Counted from the first letter of the stretch, positions 23,821-33,226 are shown. The stretch: DNA of 33,429 nucleotides from Ilumatobacteraceae bacterium (GCA_016650435.1 JAENVT010000332.1:1-33429); one strand, 5' to 3'. Numbers and translations: made by a program. Notes: a model not told the origin generated them from the letters alone.

Positions 23821-25164
23821 CTATGCGGGAGTGATCCGCCCGGCGACGACGGGACCAATGGCTGGCGCTGCTTCGCCGATGACACACGCGGCGCGAACAG
23901 CGTCGGCCGCCATTGCCGCCTCGGATTCCGTGCGGGCATGAACGGTGGCGAGAGGTCGTTCTCCGTCGACGTACTGGCCCAGACCGGCGACGTCGCTGAG
24001 CCCGACAGCATGGTCGATCGTGTCTTCCACACTGGTGCGTCCGCCGCCGAGGGCTACCACGGCCAACCCGACGGATCGGGTATTCATCGACTGGACATAG
24101 CCATCGTGGCCCGGGTCGACGCGCCGGGTCACTGGTGCGGTTCGGAGATGGTTGGTCGGGTTCTCGACGAGATCGGCTGGCCCCCCGAGCGCTGTCACCA
24201 TTGCCTGAAATCGCTCGGCGGCTGTTCCGTCAGCGCGCGCCGAGATCAAACGCTTGGTAGCCGATTCGGCATCGGCAGCGAGTCCACCGAGCACCAGCAT
24301 TTCGGCGCCGAGCGCCAGAACGACCTCGGTGAGCCGCGGCTCATCGCTGGTGCACGTCAACCAATCAATTGTCTCGCGCACTTCGAGCGCGTTGCCGGCC
24401 GTTGTGCCCAGGACCTGGTTCATATCGGTCAGCAATGCGGTCGTCACCAGTCCGGCGCCACGTGCAACTGAAACGATGCTGTGCGCTAGCTCCTCGGCTT
24501 GGCCGAGGTCGCTCATGAATGCGCCATTTCCAAACGTGACATCCATGACCAAGGCGTCGAGCCCGGCCGCGAGTTTCTTCGAGAGGATCGATGCGGTGAT
24601 CAACGGGATCGACTCGACAGTGGCGGTGACATCGCGAATCGCGTACAGCCGGCCGTCGGCGGGGGCGAGGTCTGACGTCTGGCCGATGATCGCGCAACCG
24701 ACCTCGCGGACGACCTTGTGGAACAGGTCGTTGTCTGGTCTGGCCTGGTAGCCGGGAATGCTCTCGAGCTTGTCGAACGTGCCGCCGCTGTGGCCGAGGC
24801 CCCGACCCGAGATCATCGGCACGCAGGCGCCGCACGAGGCAACCAGCGGAGCAAGCATCAGACTGACCTTGTCGCCGACACCGCCGGTGGAATGCTTGTC
24901 GACGACGGGACCATGCAGCTCGGAGCGGTCCCAGTGCATGGTGGTGCCGGATTGCGACATGGCCCGTGTCAGCGCGACGCGCTCGTCGATGTTCATCCCG
25001 CGAAAGAACACCGCCATCGCAAACGCGGCCGCCTGACCATCGCCGACGCGTCCGTCGGTCAGGCCAGTGACGAACTGCTCGATCTGGGCATCGGTCAACA
25101 CCTGTCCATCGCGCTTGGCCCGAATGATCTCTTGTGGAAGAAAGGTCGTCGGTTTCGAACTCAC
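23821..25164 (-). CDS. deoA: Thymidine phosphorylase
   Basis: A 447-residue protein from a GTG at 25164. It cleaves thymidine or deoxyuridine with phosphate to base and 2-deoxyribose-1-phosphate. The phosphate-binding motif KHSTGGVGDK is at 90-99, followed by SGRGLGHSGGTFDKLESIPGY, the class signature. The three-domain length is normal for the bacterial dimer. The start overlaps the deoC stop by one base (TAGTG), so the two are translationally coupled. With deoC it feeds deoxyribose to acetaldehyde and glyceraldehyde-3-phosphate, after a phosphopentomutase that is not in this window. The cytidine deaminase at 12559 supplies deoxyuridine in principle. Confidence 0.96.
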   Translation of the reverse strand: MSSKPTTFLPQEIIRAKRDGQVLTDAQIEQFVTGLTDGRVGDGQAAAFAMAVFFRGMNIDERVALTRAMSQSGTTMHWDRSELHGPVVDKHSTGGVGDKVSLMLAPLVASCGACVPMISGRGLGHSGGTFDKLESIPGYQARPDNDLFHKVVREVGCAIIGQTSDLAPADGRLYAIRDVTATVESIPLITASILSKKLAAGLDALVMDVTFGNGAFMSDLGQAEELAHSIVSVARGAGLVTTALLTDMNQVLGTTAGNALEVRETIDWLTCTSDEPRLTEVVLALGAEMLVLGGLAADAESATKRLISARADGTAAERFQAMVTALGGPADLVENPTNHLRTAPVTRRVDPGHDGYVQSMNTRSVGLAVVALGGGRTSVEDTIDHAVGLSDVAGLGQYVDGERPLATVHARTESEAAMAADAVRAACVIGEAAPAIGPVVAGRITPA

Positions 25165-25973
25165 TAGTACTCCGTCGACAGCTGAAGGTCGTGCGAGCTG
25201 CCGAGCACGTGAACGATGTCGTTGAGCAATCCGCTGGCGCCGAAGCGGAAGTTGGTCGGTTCGGCGCCATGCGGCTGCAGGATCTTGTCGGCCATGTCGA
25301 GGTAGATCGCCGCGTCGGCCACAGCCTTCACGCCGCCAGCGACCTTCAGCCCGATCTGTTGACCGCTGCGCTGTGCAGCAGCGATGACCTCCAGCAGCGC
25401 GGCGACTGCCTCGGGCGTTGCCGCGGGTTCCAACTTGCCTGTCGAGGTTTTCAGGAAGTCGGCGCCATTGGCAACCGCAACCGCGGCCGCCGCTTTGATC
25501 GTGTCGGGATCGCGCAACGCACCGGTCTCGAGGATGACCTTCAACGTTGCCGGCTGAGTGTCGGTGTGGCAGACATCGGCGACCAATCGCACGAGTTCGC
25601 CCGCGGCGAGGTGATCTCCGTCGAGGTATGCCCTGAACGGAAAGACAACATCGACCTCGTGTGCCCCGTCGGCGATGGCCTGCCGTGCCTCGCGGACCAC
25701 ATCGTCGACGGAGGCGGTTCCCAATGGAAAGTTGGCAACGGCGGCGACGGCGATGCCGCTTGCGCCAACGCGGGCACGAGCCTGGGCGACGAATCGTGGA
25801 TAGATGCAGACTGCGGCCGGATGGATGGTGATGCCAGGTGCAGGCAAGAGGGCCCTATCGCACAGCGCGTCGATTCGTTCGGGTGTGTCGTCGAGATTGA
25901 GGCTCGTCAGGTCGAGGCACGCCAGGGCTCTGGCAGCGTGGCGCTGCAGGTCGGTTGCAGTCGATTCGCTCAT
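25164..25973 (-). CDS. deoC: Deoxyribose-phosphate aldolase
   Basis: A 269-residue protein starting at the ATG at 25973. It splits 2-deoxyribose-5-phosphate to glyceraldehyde-3-phosphate and acetaldehyde. The Schiff-base lysine is K175 in DFLKTSTGK, with K210 in GLKVAGGV and D108 in HEVDVVFPF as the other key residues. The length and the start with LDLTSLN fit the longer E. coli-like group. It ends by overlapping the deoA start and lies 57 bases downstream of the acyl-CoA synthetase/acetyltransferase gene. The acetaldehyde made could lead to acetyl-CoA, which the upstream protein also concerns. Confidence 0.95.
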   Translation of the reverse strand: MSESTATDLQRHAARALACLDLTSLNLDDTPERIDALCDRALLPAPGITIHPAAVCIYPRFVAQARARVGASGIAVAAVANFPLGTASVDDVVREARQAIADGAHEVDVVFPFRAYLDGDHLAAGELVRLVADVCHTDTQPATLKVILETGALRDPDTIKAAAAVAVANGADFLKTSTGKLEPAATPEAVAALLEVIAAAQRSGQQIGLKVAGGVKAVADAAIYLDMADKILQPHGAEPTNFRFGASGLLNDIVHVLGSSHDLQLSTEY

Positions 25974-26030
25974 GGCAAAATACTTGCAGGGTCGACGCCG
26001 AATCCGGTCACGGACGATCTGATTGCAGGA

Positions 26031-28742
26031 TCAGCGCAGCCGCCGTACGGACAACTCGGGGTGTGACACGTTGGGGACTGCCCGAATCCGCAGGTCGACG
26101 ACGTGGAGCCCGTGGGGTGTGGCGATGATCGGGTTCAGGTCGATCTCGACGATCTCGGGCACCAGATCCGACAGCTGCCCGAGGCGCACGAGCAGCGTTT
26201 CGAGCGGGGCGTGATCGATGGACGCCGCGCCACGGTAGCCATCGAGGAGCGGCGAGATTCGCAGGCCGCGCACCATTTCTGCTGGATCGTGTGCCGCCAG
26301 CGGCGCCGGGCGGACGACGCGGTCCTTGAGAAGTTCTGCAGCGGTCCCGCCAGCGCCGAAGATCACCAGCGGACCGAAGGCGGGATCGGTTGCGACGCCC
26401 GCTAGCAGCTCGACACCGGATGGGGCCATGCGTTGCACAACAAAGCCGTCGAGGTCGTCGCCCAATTTGTCGCGCATCGCCGAGCCGGCATCGATCACCG
26501 CTTGCTCGTCGACCAGTGACAGAGCAACGGCGCCGAGGTCGGTCTTGTGCAGGATGGATGCACCGGAGCCTTTCAGCGCCACCGGGAAGCCGAGTCGCCT
26601 GGCCGCGGCGACTGCCTCGTCCAGAGTCGCGACGATGGCCGTCTCGACGAGCGGCAGCCCGGCCGCGGTGGCCAGCGCAACGGCCGACGCTGTGTTGAGC
26701 CAGCCACCTTCTGGCGTGCCGCGCAGAAATTCGGCGGCCACCTTGCGGGCTTGCGGCGCGTCGACCAGTTGCTCTGCAACCGGTGCGCTGTCGGATCGCA
26801 GCCATTCGGATCGGCTGGCCATGTGGGCGAGGGCCTGCACTGCCGATTCGGGGAACCGGTATGTCGGCACCTTGACTCCATCGAGCTGCACGGTCTCGTT
26901 GCCGGCAAGAACGGTGGCCAGCATCGTCTTGTCGGGATGGCTGGCGGCCGCTGTGGCTATTGCGTCGAGCATCGCGCGGTCACGATCGGGCAGAGGTGGC
27001 ACGTAGATCGCCAGCACCGCATCGATGTCTGGATCTTCGAGAACGACACGAAGGGCATGTTCAAAGGCTGTTGGTGATCCGGAGGCGACGATGTCGACGG
27101 GGTTACGAGTGGCTGCCGACGGCGGCAGGAAACTGACCAGGCGAGCCTGCGTCTCGTCGCTCAACTCCGGTACGAGCAGGCCGTGGGCTGTCGCCGCGTC
27201 CGCAGCAAGGATCGCCGGTCCGCCGGCATTGCCGACGATCGCAACACGACGTCCATTGGGAGCCGGCTGACTGGCGAACGCCTGCGTGGTGTCGAACAGC
27301 TCCTCCAGCGTGTCGACGCGGGTGACACCGGCTCGCGACAGCACCAATTCGGCGACATCGTCGGACGTAGCGAGCGCGGCCGAGTGTGACATCGCGCCGC
27401 GTGCGCCGGCCGGGCTGCGGCCCGACTTGACCGCAACGATTGGCTTGGTGCGGGCAACATGCGAGGCGATCCGTACGAACTTGCGCGGATTGCCGAACGA
27501 TTCGAGGTAGAGCGCGATCACGGCGGTCGTCTCGTCGGCTTCCCAATATCGCAGCAGGTCGTTACCCGAGATGTCGGCCTTGTTGCCGACCGACACGAAG
27601 CTGGAGATGCCAATTCCCCGGCGAGAGCTTTCGTCGATCAGCGAGATGCCGAGTGCACCGGACTGCGTCATGAACGCGACGTTGCCAGGAATCGGGTCGA
27701 CTGGCGCGAAGGTGGCGTTCATTCGGATCGACGGATTGGTGTTGGCGAGTCCCATGCAGTTGGGCCCGACGACTCGCATGCCGAAACGCCGCGCAGATTC
27801 GACGAGCGAGGCCTCAACGGCGCGACCGGTCGTGCCGAGCTCGGCAAACCCGGCGCTGATGATGACGATGCCGCCGACATGTGCCGCGCCGCATTCGGCG
27901 ACCACAGCGGCAACCCGGTCGGCGGGCACTGCGATGATTGCAAGGTCTGGTGGCCCTGGTGCTTCGCCGACGCTTGCGTACGCGTGAATACCGGCGACAG
28001 ATCCTGCACTTGGGTTCACCGGAAGCACTGCGCCGGTGAAGCCGCCGCGGATGAGGTTGTGCACGAGCTCGTAGCCGATCGTGCCAGGCTTGCGGCTGGC
28101 GCCGACCACGGCGATCGATGATGGGTTGAGGATTCGCCTGATCGATGCCACAACGGCTACCCGATCGCGATCTTCGATGTGCTCGTCGAGCTCGTCGGAC
28201 GGTGCCAGCGGGAAACTGACGCTGATCACCCCGCTGTCGAACAGGCTCGTGACCGCAAAGCCTGCGTGTCGAAACACGTCCATCATCGCTCGATTCTCTG
28301 GCAGAGTTTCGGCGGTGAACCGCTCGATTCCATTGCTCCTTGCGACTGCGGCGAGATGCTCGAGCATGATGGTTGCCAGCCCGCGACGTTGTTGGTCGTC
28401 TTCGACGACGAATGCCACCTCGGCCGCCGCGTCGTTCTGTCCGCGGTCGTACCGCACCACGGCAACGACGACTCCGTCGAGTTCGGCGACGAGAGCGAAC
28501 CGATCGCGGTAGTCGACCTCGACGAGATGATGAAGCTGCGGCTCCGGGATCTTTGGTATCGGCGAGAAGAATCGGAAGTAGATCGATTGGGGCGACAGCC
28601 TGCCGTGCAGGGCACGGAGCTGCTCGACATCGTCGGGTCGGATGGGGCGAATATGAGCAGTTCCGCCGTCGCTGAGGACGACGTCGCTTTCCCATTGGCT
28701 CGGATAGATCACAGGGGCTTCGGGCACGACCAAGCTTGTCAT
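26031..28742 (-). CDS. GNAT acetyltransferase fused to ADP-forming acyl-CoA synthetase (Pat-like)
   Basis: A 903-residue protein from the ATG at 28742, chosen for its GAGGAG ribosome binding site. Residues about 28-180 are a GNAT domain with the acetyl-CoA loop QQRRGLAT at 117-124. A CoA-binding Rossmann domain follows (SSIAVVGASRKPGTIGYE, 208-225), then succinyl-CoA-ligase-like domains with the phospho-His candidate H453 in GAMSHSAALATSDD. The end, about 680-900, is an ATP-grasp domain with PVALKGSGASILHKTDLG. The GNAT-first order is that of actinobacterial protein acetyltransferases such as Streptomyces lividans PatA, in which the ligase part is thought to be a sensor and not an enzyme. Here the key His is kept, so ligase activity is possible. 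Downstream is deoC. Confidence 0.9.
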   Translation of the reverse strand: MTSLVVPEAPVIYPSQWESDVVLSDGGTAHIRPIRPDDVEQLRALHGRLSPQSIYFRFFSPIPKIPEPQLHHLVEVDYRDRFALVAELDGVVVAVVRYDRGQNDAAAEVAFVVEDDQQRRGLATIMLEHLAAVARSNGIERFTAETLPENRAMMDVFRHAGFAVTSLFDSGVISVSFPLAPSDELDEHIEDRDRVAVVASIRRILNPSSIAVVGASRKPGTIGYELVHNLIRGGFTGAVLPVNPSAGSVAGIHAYASVGEAPGPPDLAIIAVPADRVAAVVAECGAAHVGGIVIISAGFAELGTTGRAVEASLVESARRFGMRVVGPNCMGLANTNPSIRMNATFAPVDPIPGNVAFMTQSGALGISLIDESSRRGIGISSFVSVGNKADISGNDLLRYWEADETTAVIALYLESFGNPRKFVRIASHVARTKPIVAVKSGRSPAGARGAMSHSAALATSDDVAELVLSRAGVTRVDTLEELFDTTQAFASQPAPNGRRVAIVGNAGGPAILAADAATAHGLLVPELSDETQARLVSFLPPSAATRNPVDIVASGSPTAFEHALRVVLEDPDIDAVLAIYVPPLPDRDRAMLDAIATAAASHPDKTMLATVLAGNETVQLDGVKVPTYRFPESAVQALAHMASRSEWLRSDSAPVAEQLVDAPQARKVAAEFLRGTPEGGWLNTASAVALATAAGLPLVETAIVATLDEAVAAARRLGFPVALKGSGASILHKTDLGAVALSLVDEQAVIDAGSAMRDKLGDDLDGFVVQRMAPSGVELLAGVATDPAFGPLVIFGAGGTAAELLKDRVVRPAPLAAHDPAEMVRGLRISPLLDGYRGAASIDHAPLETLLVRLGQLSDLVPEIVEIDLNPIIATPHGLHVVDLRIRAVPNVSHPELSVRRLR

Positions 28743-28860
28743 CTCGCGGTTCTCCTCTGCTCCAAGCCTGCACGGTACGACGAACACCGGCCCTGCCAAT
28801 AGGGACCTCTGGCACATTGGCGGGAGGCGAATGAGAGCTTTCGCGTAGCATCGCCGTCGC

Positions 28861-29751
28861 ATGCGAATTCTCTCCCTGCTGCCTTCGGCGACCGAGATGC
28901 TGTTCCAGCTTGGCCTGGGTGATCAGGTGGTTGGCGTGACGTTCGAGTGCGATTTTCCTCCTGAGGCTCGGTCCAAGCGGATCGTTTCGACCTCGGCGCT
29001 TCCCCCGGGGCTGAGCCCGGCCGAGATCGACGCCGTCGTGAAGCAGCGGATGGCGGCAGGCGAGGATCTCTACCGCCTCGACCGCGGCGCGTTCGCCGAT
29101 ATCGATCCGACCCTCGTTGTCACGCAAGACCTCTGCGCCGTGTGCGCGGTCGATGTCACCAAGGTCGACGACGCCATCGAATATCTCGGATGCAGCGCGG
29201 AGATATTGACGCTGGATCCGATGACGCTCGCCGAGGTGATCGATTCGGTTCGGCTGATCGGCGACCGCACCGGCACCACCGATCACGCGGTGACGATCAT
29301 GGCCGAATGTCGCGATCGCCTTGCCGCGGTCGCGGCCAAGCTCGACGGTGTCGCGCCCCGTCCGACGCTGCTACTGGAGTGGACCGACCCGGCATTCACA
29401 GACGGCCACTGGGTGCCTGAGATGATCGCCGCGGCCGGTGGCAGATCGGTGATGGGCCGGCCGGGCCAGAACTCGCAGGGCGCGACATGGGATCAAGTCA
29501 GCGCGAGTGGCGCCGAGGTGGTGATTGTTGCGCCGTGCGGTTTTCGTCTCGCGGGCGCGACCGAGTTGGCCCAACAGGTCGTAGCCCGCGGCGTACTTCC
29601 CACTGACGCCGAGGTGTGGGCCGTCGATGCCGACGCGTTTGTCGTTCGGCCGAGCCCTCGCGTGGTCGACGGCGTCGAGATCTTCGCCTCGATACTGCAT
29701 CCCGAGCGCCACGGACACCCCGACGGCACCGCGGCGATCAGAGTGCGCTGA
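28861..29751 (+). CDS. Cobalamin/ABC-type substrate-binding-like protein without signal peptide (BtuF-like)
   Basis: A 296-residue protein from the ATG at 28861. It begins MRILSLLPSATEMLFQLGLGDQVVGVT, the first lobe of a BtuF/FecB-type class III binding protein, with VGVTFECDFPP as usual in cobalamin-binding family members. The second lobe contains MIAAAGGRSVMGRPGQNS. There is no signal peptide or lipobox, so it should stay in the cytosol, unlike a true transport-binding protein; many such genes are annotated simply as cobalamin-binding protein. No ABC permease or ATPase is next to it. Its stop is directly followed by the stop of the convergent SnoaL-like gene. Confidence 0.85.
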   Translation: MRILSLLPSATEMLFQLGLGDQVVGVTFECDFPPEARSKRIVSTSALPPGLSPAEIDAVVKQRMAAGEDLYRLDRGAFADIDPTLVVTQDLCAVCAVDVTKVDDAIEYLGCSAEILTLDPMTLAEVIDSVRLIGDRTGTTDHAVTIMAECRDRLAAVAAKLDGVAPRPTLLLEWTDPAFTDGHWVPEMIAAAGGRSVMGRPGQNSQGATWDQVSASGAEVVIVAPCGFRLAGATELAQQVVARGVLPTDAEVWAVDADAFVVRPSPRVVDGVEIFASILHPERHGHPDGTAAIRVR

Positions 29752-30213
29752 CTAGCCCTTCAGCCAGGGGTAGCGAGCAGTGTCCTTGCCGGCATAGTCG
29801 GGGTCGAGGTAGATGAACACCCGCTGGATCTTCCAGTCGCGGATCTCGAACACGTCGCACCAACGGCCCGCACCTGACTCGGGGTCACCAGCTCGCCATG
29901 GGCCGTCTTGGTGCTCGCCGTGGCTGGTGCCCTCGGCAACGACGGTGTCGCTGCCGGAGAAGATCCAGTTGAAATGCGAGAAGTGGTGGGTGATGCCCTT
30001 CAAGGTCGCGCCGACATCGCCGAACAGTTTGCCGATGTCCTCCTTGCCGTTGGCCAGACCCCATTTCGGGAAGTACACCTGCGCGTCGTCGGCGAACAGA
30101 TCGAGAATGCTGCCGCCGGTCGACGTGACGCCGCCATTGTCGAATGCCTTCAGATACTCGATCGCCACCGACTTGCGCTGCTCGTCGGTCATCGTCTGAG
30201 TGGTCAGTGCCAT
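29752..30213 (-). CDS. SnoaL-like / NTF2-family protein
   Basis: A 153-residue protein from the ATG at 30213. The N-terminal helix (SVAIEYLKAFDNGG) leading into LDLFADDAQVYFP is the usual opening of the SnoaL/NTF2-like alpha+beta barrel, and the HHFSHFNWIFSGSDTVVAEGTSHG region gives the sheet. Such small cytosolic proteins may be cyclases, isomerases or ligand-binding scaffolds, and the residues here do not decide which. The stop abuts the stop of the convergent BtuF-like gene with no base between. The gene upstream on the same strand is 74 bases away across the glycosyltransferase stop. Confidence 0.82.
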   Translation of the reverse strand: MALTTQTMTDEQRKSVAIEYLKAFDNGGVTSTGGSILDLFADDAQVYFPKWGLANGKEDIGKLFGDVGATLKGITHHFSHFNWIFSGSDTVVAEGTSHGEHQDGPWRAGDPESGAGRWCDVFEIRDWKIQRVFIYLDPDYAGKDTARYPWLKG

Positions 30214-30287
30214 GCGTGCCTCCGGTCGTTTCTCGAGATGCGATCCGCATATTACGCCAGAGTTGGGAACGGCGATCTACTCGACGT

Positions 30288-31829
30288 TCAGCTGTTTGGC
30301 ACGGGATCGCGGAGCTCGTAGATGATGGCGCCGTCGACATCTTCGACCTGCCTGTATCGGTCGTTCAACAACGTTCCCACCTCGCCAGACGGGTTACACA
30401 CCCGCACCGCTTGGTAGCGAGCCACGAAGGTCGGCGGGTTGTCTCCGGCGAAGAGCTGGACGAGTTGATCTTGCGCCCGTCTGCCGTGCTGCACCCCGTC
30501 CAACCACAGGTAGGGATACGGCGGGATTGCATCGGCGGCGGCGTACATCGCCGCGCTGGCGCACAACGCATACAGGGTCGATCCTGGGGTCCGGTTGTCG
30601 GTGTACCACCGAGCAACTCGTTCATCGACCACGAGCCGCGGATCATCGTCCGCCTTGATGGCGACCGCAGCGCGATCCAGAACGATCACGCGCTCGGTGC
30701 TGATCAACGAGGGGATGACGATGAGCGTTGCGACCGCGATCGGGATCGCAACGTGGCTCTTGATCTTGCCGATCGCGACTGCGGCTGCCGCTGCGAACGG
30801 GAAGGTCAGGGTGACCCAGTAGTGACGATGGAACAACCCACCGGTCAGCAAGCTGGCGACGGCAAAGCACATCCACGCGGGTATGAGCACCGTCTTGCGG
30901 GTGATGCGCTGGTGGAAGGGAAGCCAGACGATGACACCGATGACTGCTGCTGCTGCCAGCGGCAAGATCGTCGGCGCGGCCAGCCGTGAGGTGATCCCGA
31001 ACCGATGCCAGTCCGCATCCGCGGCGTTGAGCCCACCGATTCGATAGCCCGCCAACGCATACCACCACGCGCTGAAGCCCAGAATGATTCCGTGGAGCAA
31101 CAACGCCGCCATCACCGATGCCCAGCCGGCGACGCAAACGGCGCATTCGCGCAGCACGTCGCGCCAGCGTCGTTCTCTCGTCAGGCCGCCAACGAGCAGA
31201 CAGATCATCACCGCGACGAATCCATCGAAACCTGACTGCTTCAGCGACATTGCGCAGCCGGCGAGTACCCCGCTGACGAACAACCACCGCGGACCGTGCC
31301 CGCGAAACATGTACCCACATGCTGCGGCGAGTCCTGCAGCGGCGACCGCGCCTGCCAGCAACTCTCCGTTGGCGATGAAACCCTCGATGCGTGCGTTGGC
31401 CGACGCAACTGCGACGAGAAAAGCGGCGATGGCCCCTGCCCGTGGACCTGCGATTGCAAACACCGCGTAGGCGACCGCGACCACGGCGACGCAACCGAAG
31501 ACGATGGCCATCACGCGTATCGCTTCGGCGGAGCCGCCGGTGAGGTCGTCCCAAATCCGGAACAACACGAGTAGACCCTGCGGTCGGTCGACCCATGCCT
31601 CGGTGTACAGACTCTTCCCCGAAGCCCAGGCGCGGGCGACGGCGAGATACCCGCCCTCGTCGGAGCTCAGCGGTGTGGTGATGAAGCGAGCACGCAGTCC
31701 AATCGAGACGAGGATGGCGACGATGACCGGGCGCGTCGGAAACCGATCGGCGCAGGTCGGTGGGGAATCAACATCCCCGCCGGCGTTCTGTTGGGGGTCT
31801 TCCAGAACCAGGGTCACGGTTGCGGACAC
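30288..31829 (-). CDS. GT-C-fold integral membrane glycosyltransferase (ArnT/PMT-like)
   Basis: The protein is about 513 residues if it starts at the GTG at 31829; the true start is uncertain. The first membrane helix (about 33-50) is followed by the external acidic motif SSDEGGYL (D57, E58), the usual catalytic region of the GT-C lipid-linked-sugar transferases, and then WVDRPQG, which recalls the DRPPG motif of PMT_2/ArnT proteins. About ten hydrophobic segments follow, many rich in Ala and Val. The C-terminal 130 residues form a soluble domain. It should move a sugar from a polyprenyl carrier outside the membrane. The acceptor is unknown. It is divergent from the secreted protein gene at 31909. 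Confidence 0.8.
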   Translation of the reverse strand: MSATVTLVLEDPQQNAGGDVDSPPTCADRFPTRPVIVAILVSIGLRARFITTPLSSDEGGYLAVARAWASGKSLYTEAWVDRPQGLLVLFRIWDDLTGGSAEAIRVMAIVFGCVAVVAVAYAVFAIAGPRAGAIAAFLVAVASANARIEGFIANGELLAGAVAAAGLAAACGYMFRGHGPRWLFVSGVLAGCAMSLKQSGFDGFVAVMICLLVGGLTRERRWRDVLRECAVCVAGWASVMAALLLHGIILGFSAWWYALAGYRIGGLNAADADWHRFGITSRLAAPTILPLAAAAVIGVIVWLPFHQRITRKTVLIPAWMCFAVASLLTGGLFHRHYWVTLTFPFAAAAAVAIGKIKSHVAIPIAVATLIVIPSLISTERVIVLDRAAVAIKADDDPRLVVDERVARWYTDNRTPGSTLYALCASAAMYAAADAIPPYPYLWLDGVQHGRRAQDQLVQLFAGDNPPTFVARYQAVRVCNPSGEVGTLLNDRYRQVEDVDGAIIYELRDPVPNS

Positions 31830-31908
31830 CCTATGGGCTGGCGATTCCGCTGGTCCATCGGTCGATGCGAGTGCTTGACAGGGGCACGATCGCTTGGTAA
31901 CAACGGCC

Positions 31909-32709
31909 ATGCGAAGATGGGTGGCGTTCGCTGCACTCGTGGGCGGACTCGTGGCTTTGTCCGTGGGGTTCAGCCCTGATGGATCCACATCATCATCAGC
32001 CGTCGTCGATACCACCACTGTCGCCACGGGCACGTTCTTCCCGACCTCACGTGCCCAGCTGACCAACTTGGCGCCGGGAGAAGCAGACGCCATCGTTTCG
32101 CTCGGCAGCACTGGCGCCGGCATACCCACTTCCGATTCGGATCACGCGCACACCGACGTCGTCGCCGAAGTCCCGTTGAGCGCGGTCGATACCCCGATCT
32201 TCGCCTTGCAGTGGGGTCTTGCGCAAGAGTCCATTTCGTCCCACGACACCGAAGGGAAGGCGGCCGCGCTCGGCTACGTGCGTGCGACTGCGCCGTCCGG
32301 AGGCATCGGAACCCACTGGGTGCTGTGGTCGCAGATCGCCAAACCGTTCGATCCGGCGACGCCGTCGATGCTGCTGTTCGACGAACGACGCAGTCCTGCG
32401 GTGCTCGTCGGGTACTCGTACGCGTTGCAGTCGCCGACTCGCCCCGATGGGTTCGCCGGCGACAACGATCACTGGCACCAGCATCGTGGACTGTGCGTCG
32501 TGGGTGGATGGGTGGTCCGCGAGCAAGCGCCAGGGCCCGATGCCTGCAGCGGCACCTACATCGCCGGTGGTGACTTCTGGATGTTGCACGCATGGGTCGT
32601 GCCGGGTTGGGACAACCGCAAAGGTGAATTTGCACCGTTCAATCCAAAACTGTGTCCGCGCATCACAGGCACGCCCGATGTGAACCGTTGCCCGACCGAC
32701 GATGGCTAG
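31909..32709 (+). CDS. Secreted protein of unknown function with His-rich metal-like motif
   Basis: A 266-residue protein from the ATG at 31909; a TTG at 31894 could add five residues. An N-terminal hydrophobic segment (WVAFAALVGGLVALSVGF) is a signal peptide or anchor, followed by a Ser/Thr-rich spacer. I do not recognise an enzyme family with certainty. The motif GDNDHWHQHRGLC at 184-196 places H188, H190 and H192 close together. H79 and H81 (DSDHAH) and H227 are other possible metal ligands. Four Cys (196, 213, 249, 261) could make two disulfides. The end FNPKLCP is usual for related actinobacterial secreted proteins. A metal-binding role is inference. Confidence 0.75.
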   Translation: MRRWVAFAALVGGLVALSVGFSPDGSTSSSAVVDTTTVATGTFFPTSRAQLTNLAPGEADAIVSLGSTGAGIPTSDSDHAHTDVVAEVPLSAVDTPIFALQWGLAQESISSHDTEGKAAALGYVRATAPSGGIGTHWVLWSQIAKPFDPATPSMLLFDERRSPAVLVGYSYALQSPTRPDGFAGDNDHWHQHRGLCVVGGWVVREQAPGPDACSGTYIAGGDFWMLHAWVVPGWDNRKGEFAPFNPKLCPRITGTPDVNRCPTDDG

Positions 32710-32763
32710 CAGTGCCTTCTATCGGACCGCCTCGGTTGTTCGCGCTCGTGGATTCGGTTCTGA

Positions 32764-33150
32764 TCAGCCGGCCATCGTCGCGATCATGTGGTTCAAGACT
32801 TCGGCATGTTCGACTTGCGGGCTGAACAGGATCACCTCGGCATCTTTCACCACCCGCACACTGTGTCCCGGCGGCCAGTAGAAGAGGTCGTCGCCCACGC
32901 AGGTCTCTTCCTGACCGTCGGTGTAGGTGAGCACAACCTCGCCCGACATCATGAATCCCCAGTGAGGCGCGTGACAGGCGTCGTCGTCGAGACCTTTGAG
33001 CAGTGGAGCGATGTCGGTGCCCGCGCCGAGTGAGAAGTACTCAGCGGCCAAAGATCCATAGTCCGACGCGTCGCCGAAATTGATCGCTTGACGTGCCAAC
33101 GCGCCGGGCACGTCGATCTTGGTCGGGATGTCGTTCTTGGTGATGCGCAT
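32764..33150 (-). CDS. Cupin-domain protein
   Basis: A 128-residue protein from the ATG at 33150. The cupin core shows HAPHWGFMMSGE (first motif: two His and a Glu) and YWPPGHSVRV (second motif). It probably binds a metal ion. Single-domain cupins of this size have many roles, and the substrate is unknown. Divergent from the HxlR-type regulator, with 110 bases between them containing an inverted repeat, so the regulator may control this gene. Confidence 0.85.
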   Translation of the reverse strand: MRITKNDIPTKIDVPGALARQAINFGDASDYGSLAAEYFSLGAGTDIAPLLKGLDDDACHAPHWGFMMSGEVVLTYTDGQEETCVGDDLFYWPPGHSVRVVKDAEVILFSPQVEHAEVLNHMIATMAG

Positions 33151-33226
33151 CAGGCCTCGGTTCGATCTAGTGGAGTTGGTCTTCCGTGTGTTACTGCTCA
33201 GCCAAGACCCTGAATCGATCACCGTC

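Noticed and set aside
28796..28820. GGGACC with CCAAT/ATTGG arms in the divergent promoter region before the acetyltransferase/ligase gene, considered as a DosR-type box
   Set aside because: Only 9 of 14 core bases match and the arms are five bases long, so chance is a sufficient explanation.
27814..29286. A 490-codon open frame on the minus strand
   Set aside because: It covers parts of two genes with clear families (the GNAT/ligase fusion in another frame and the BtuF-like gene on the other strand) and its composition is that of a shadow frame.
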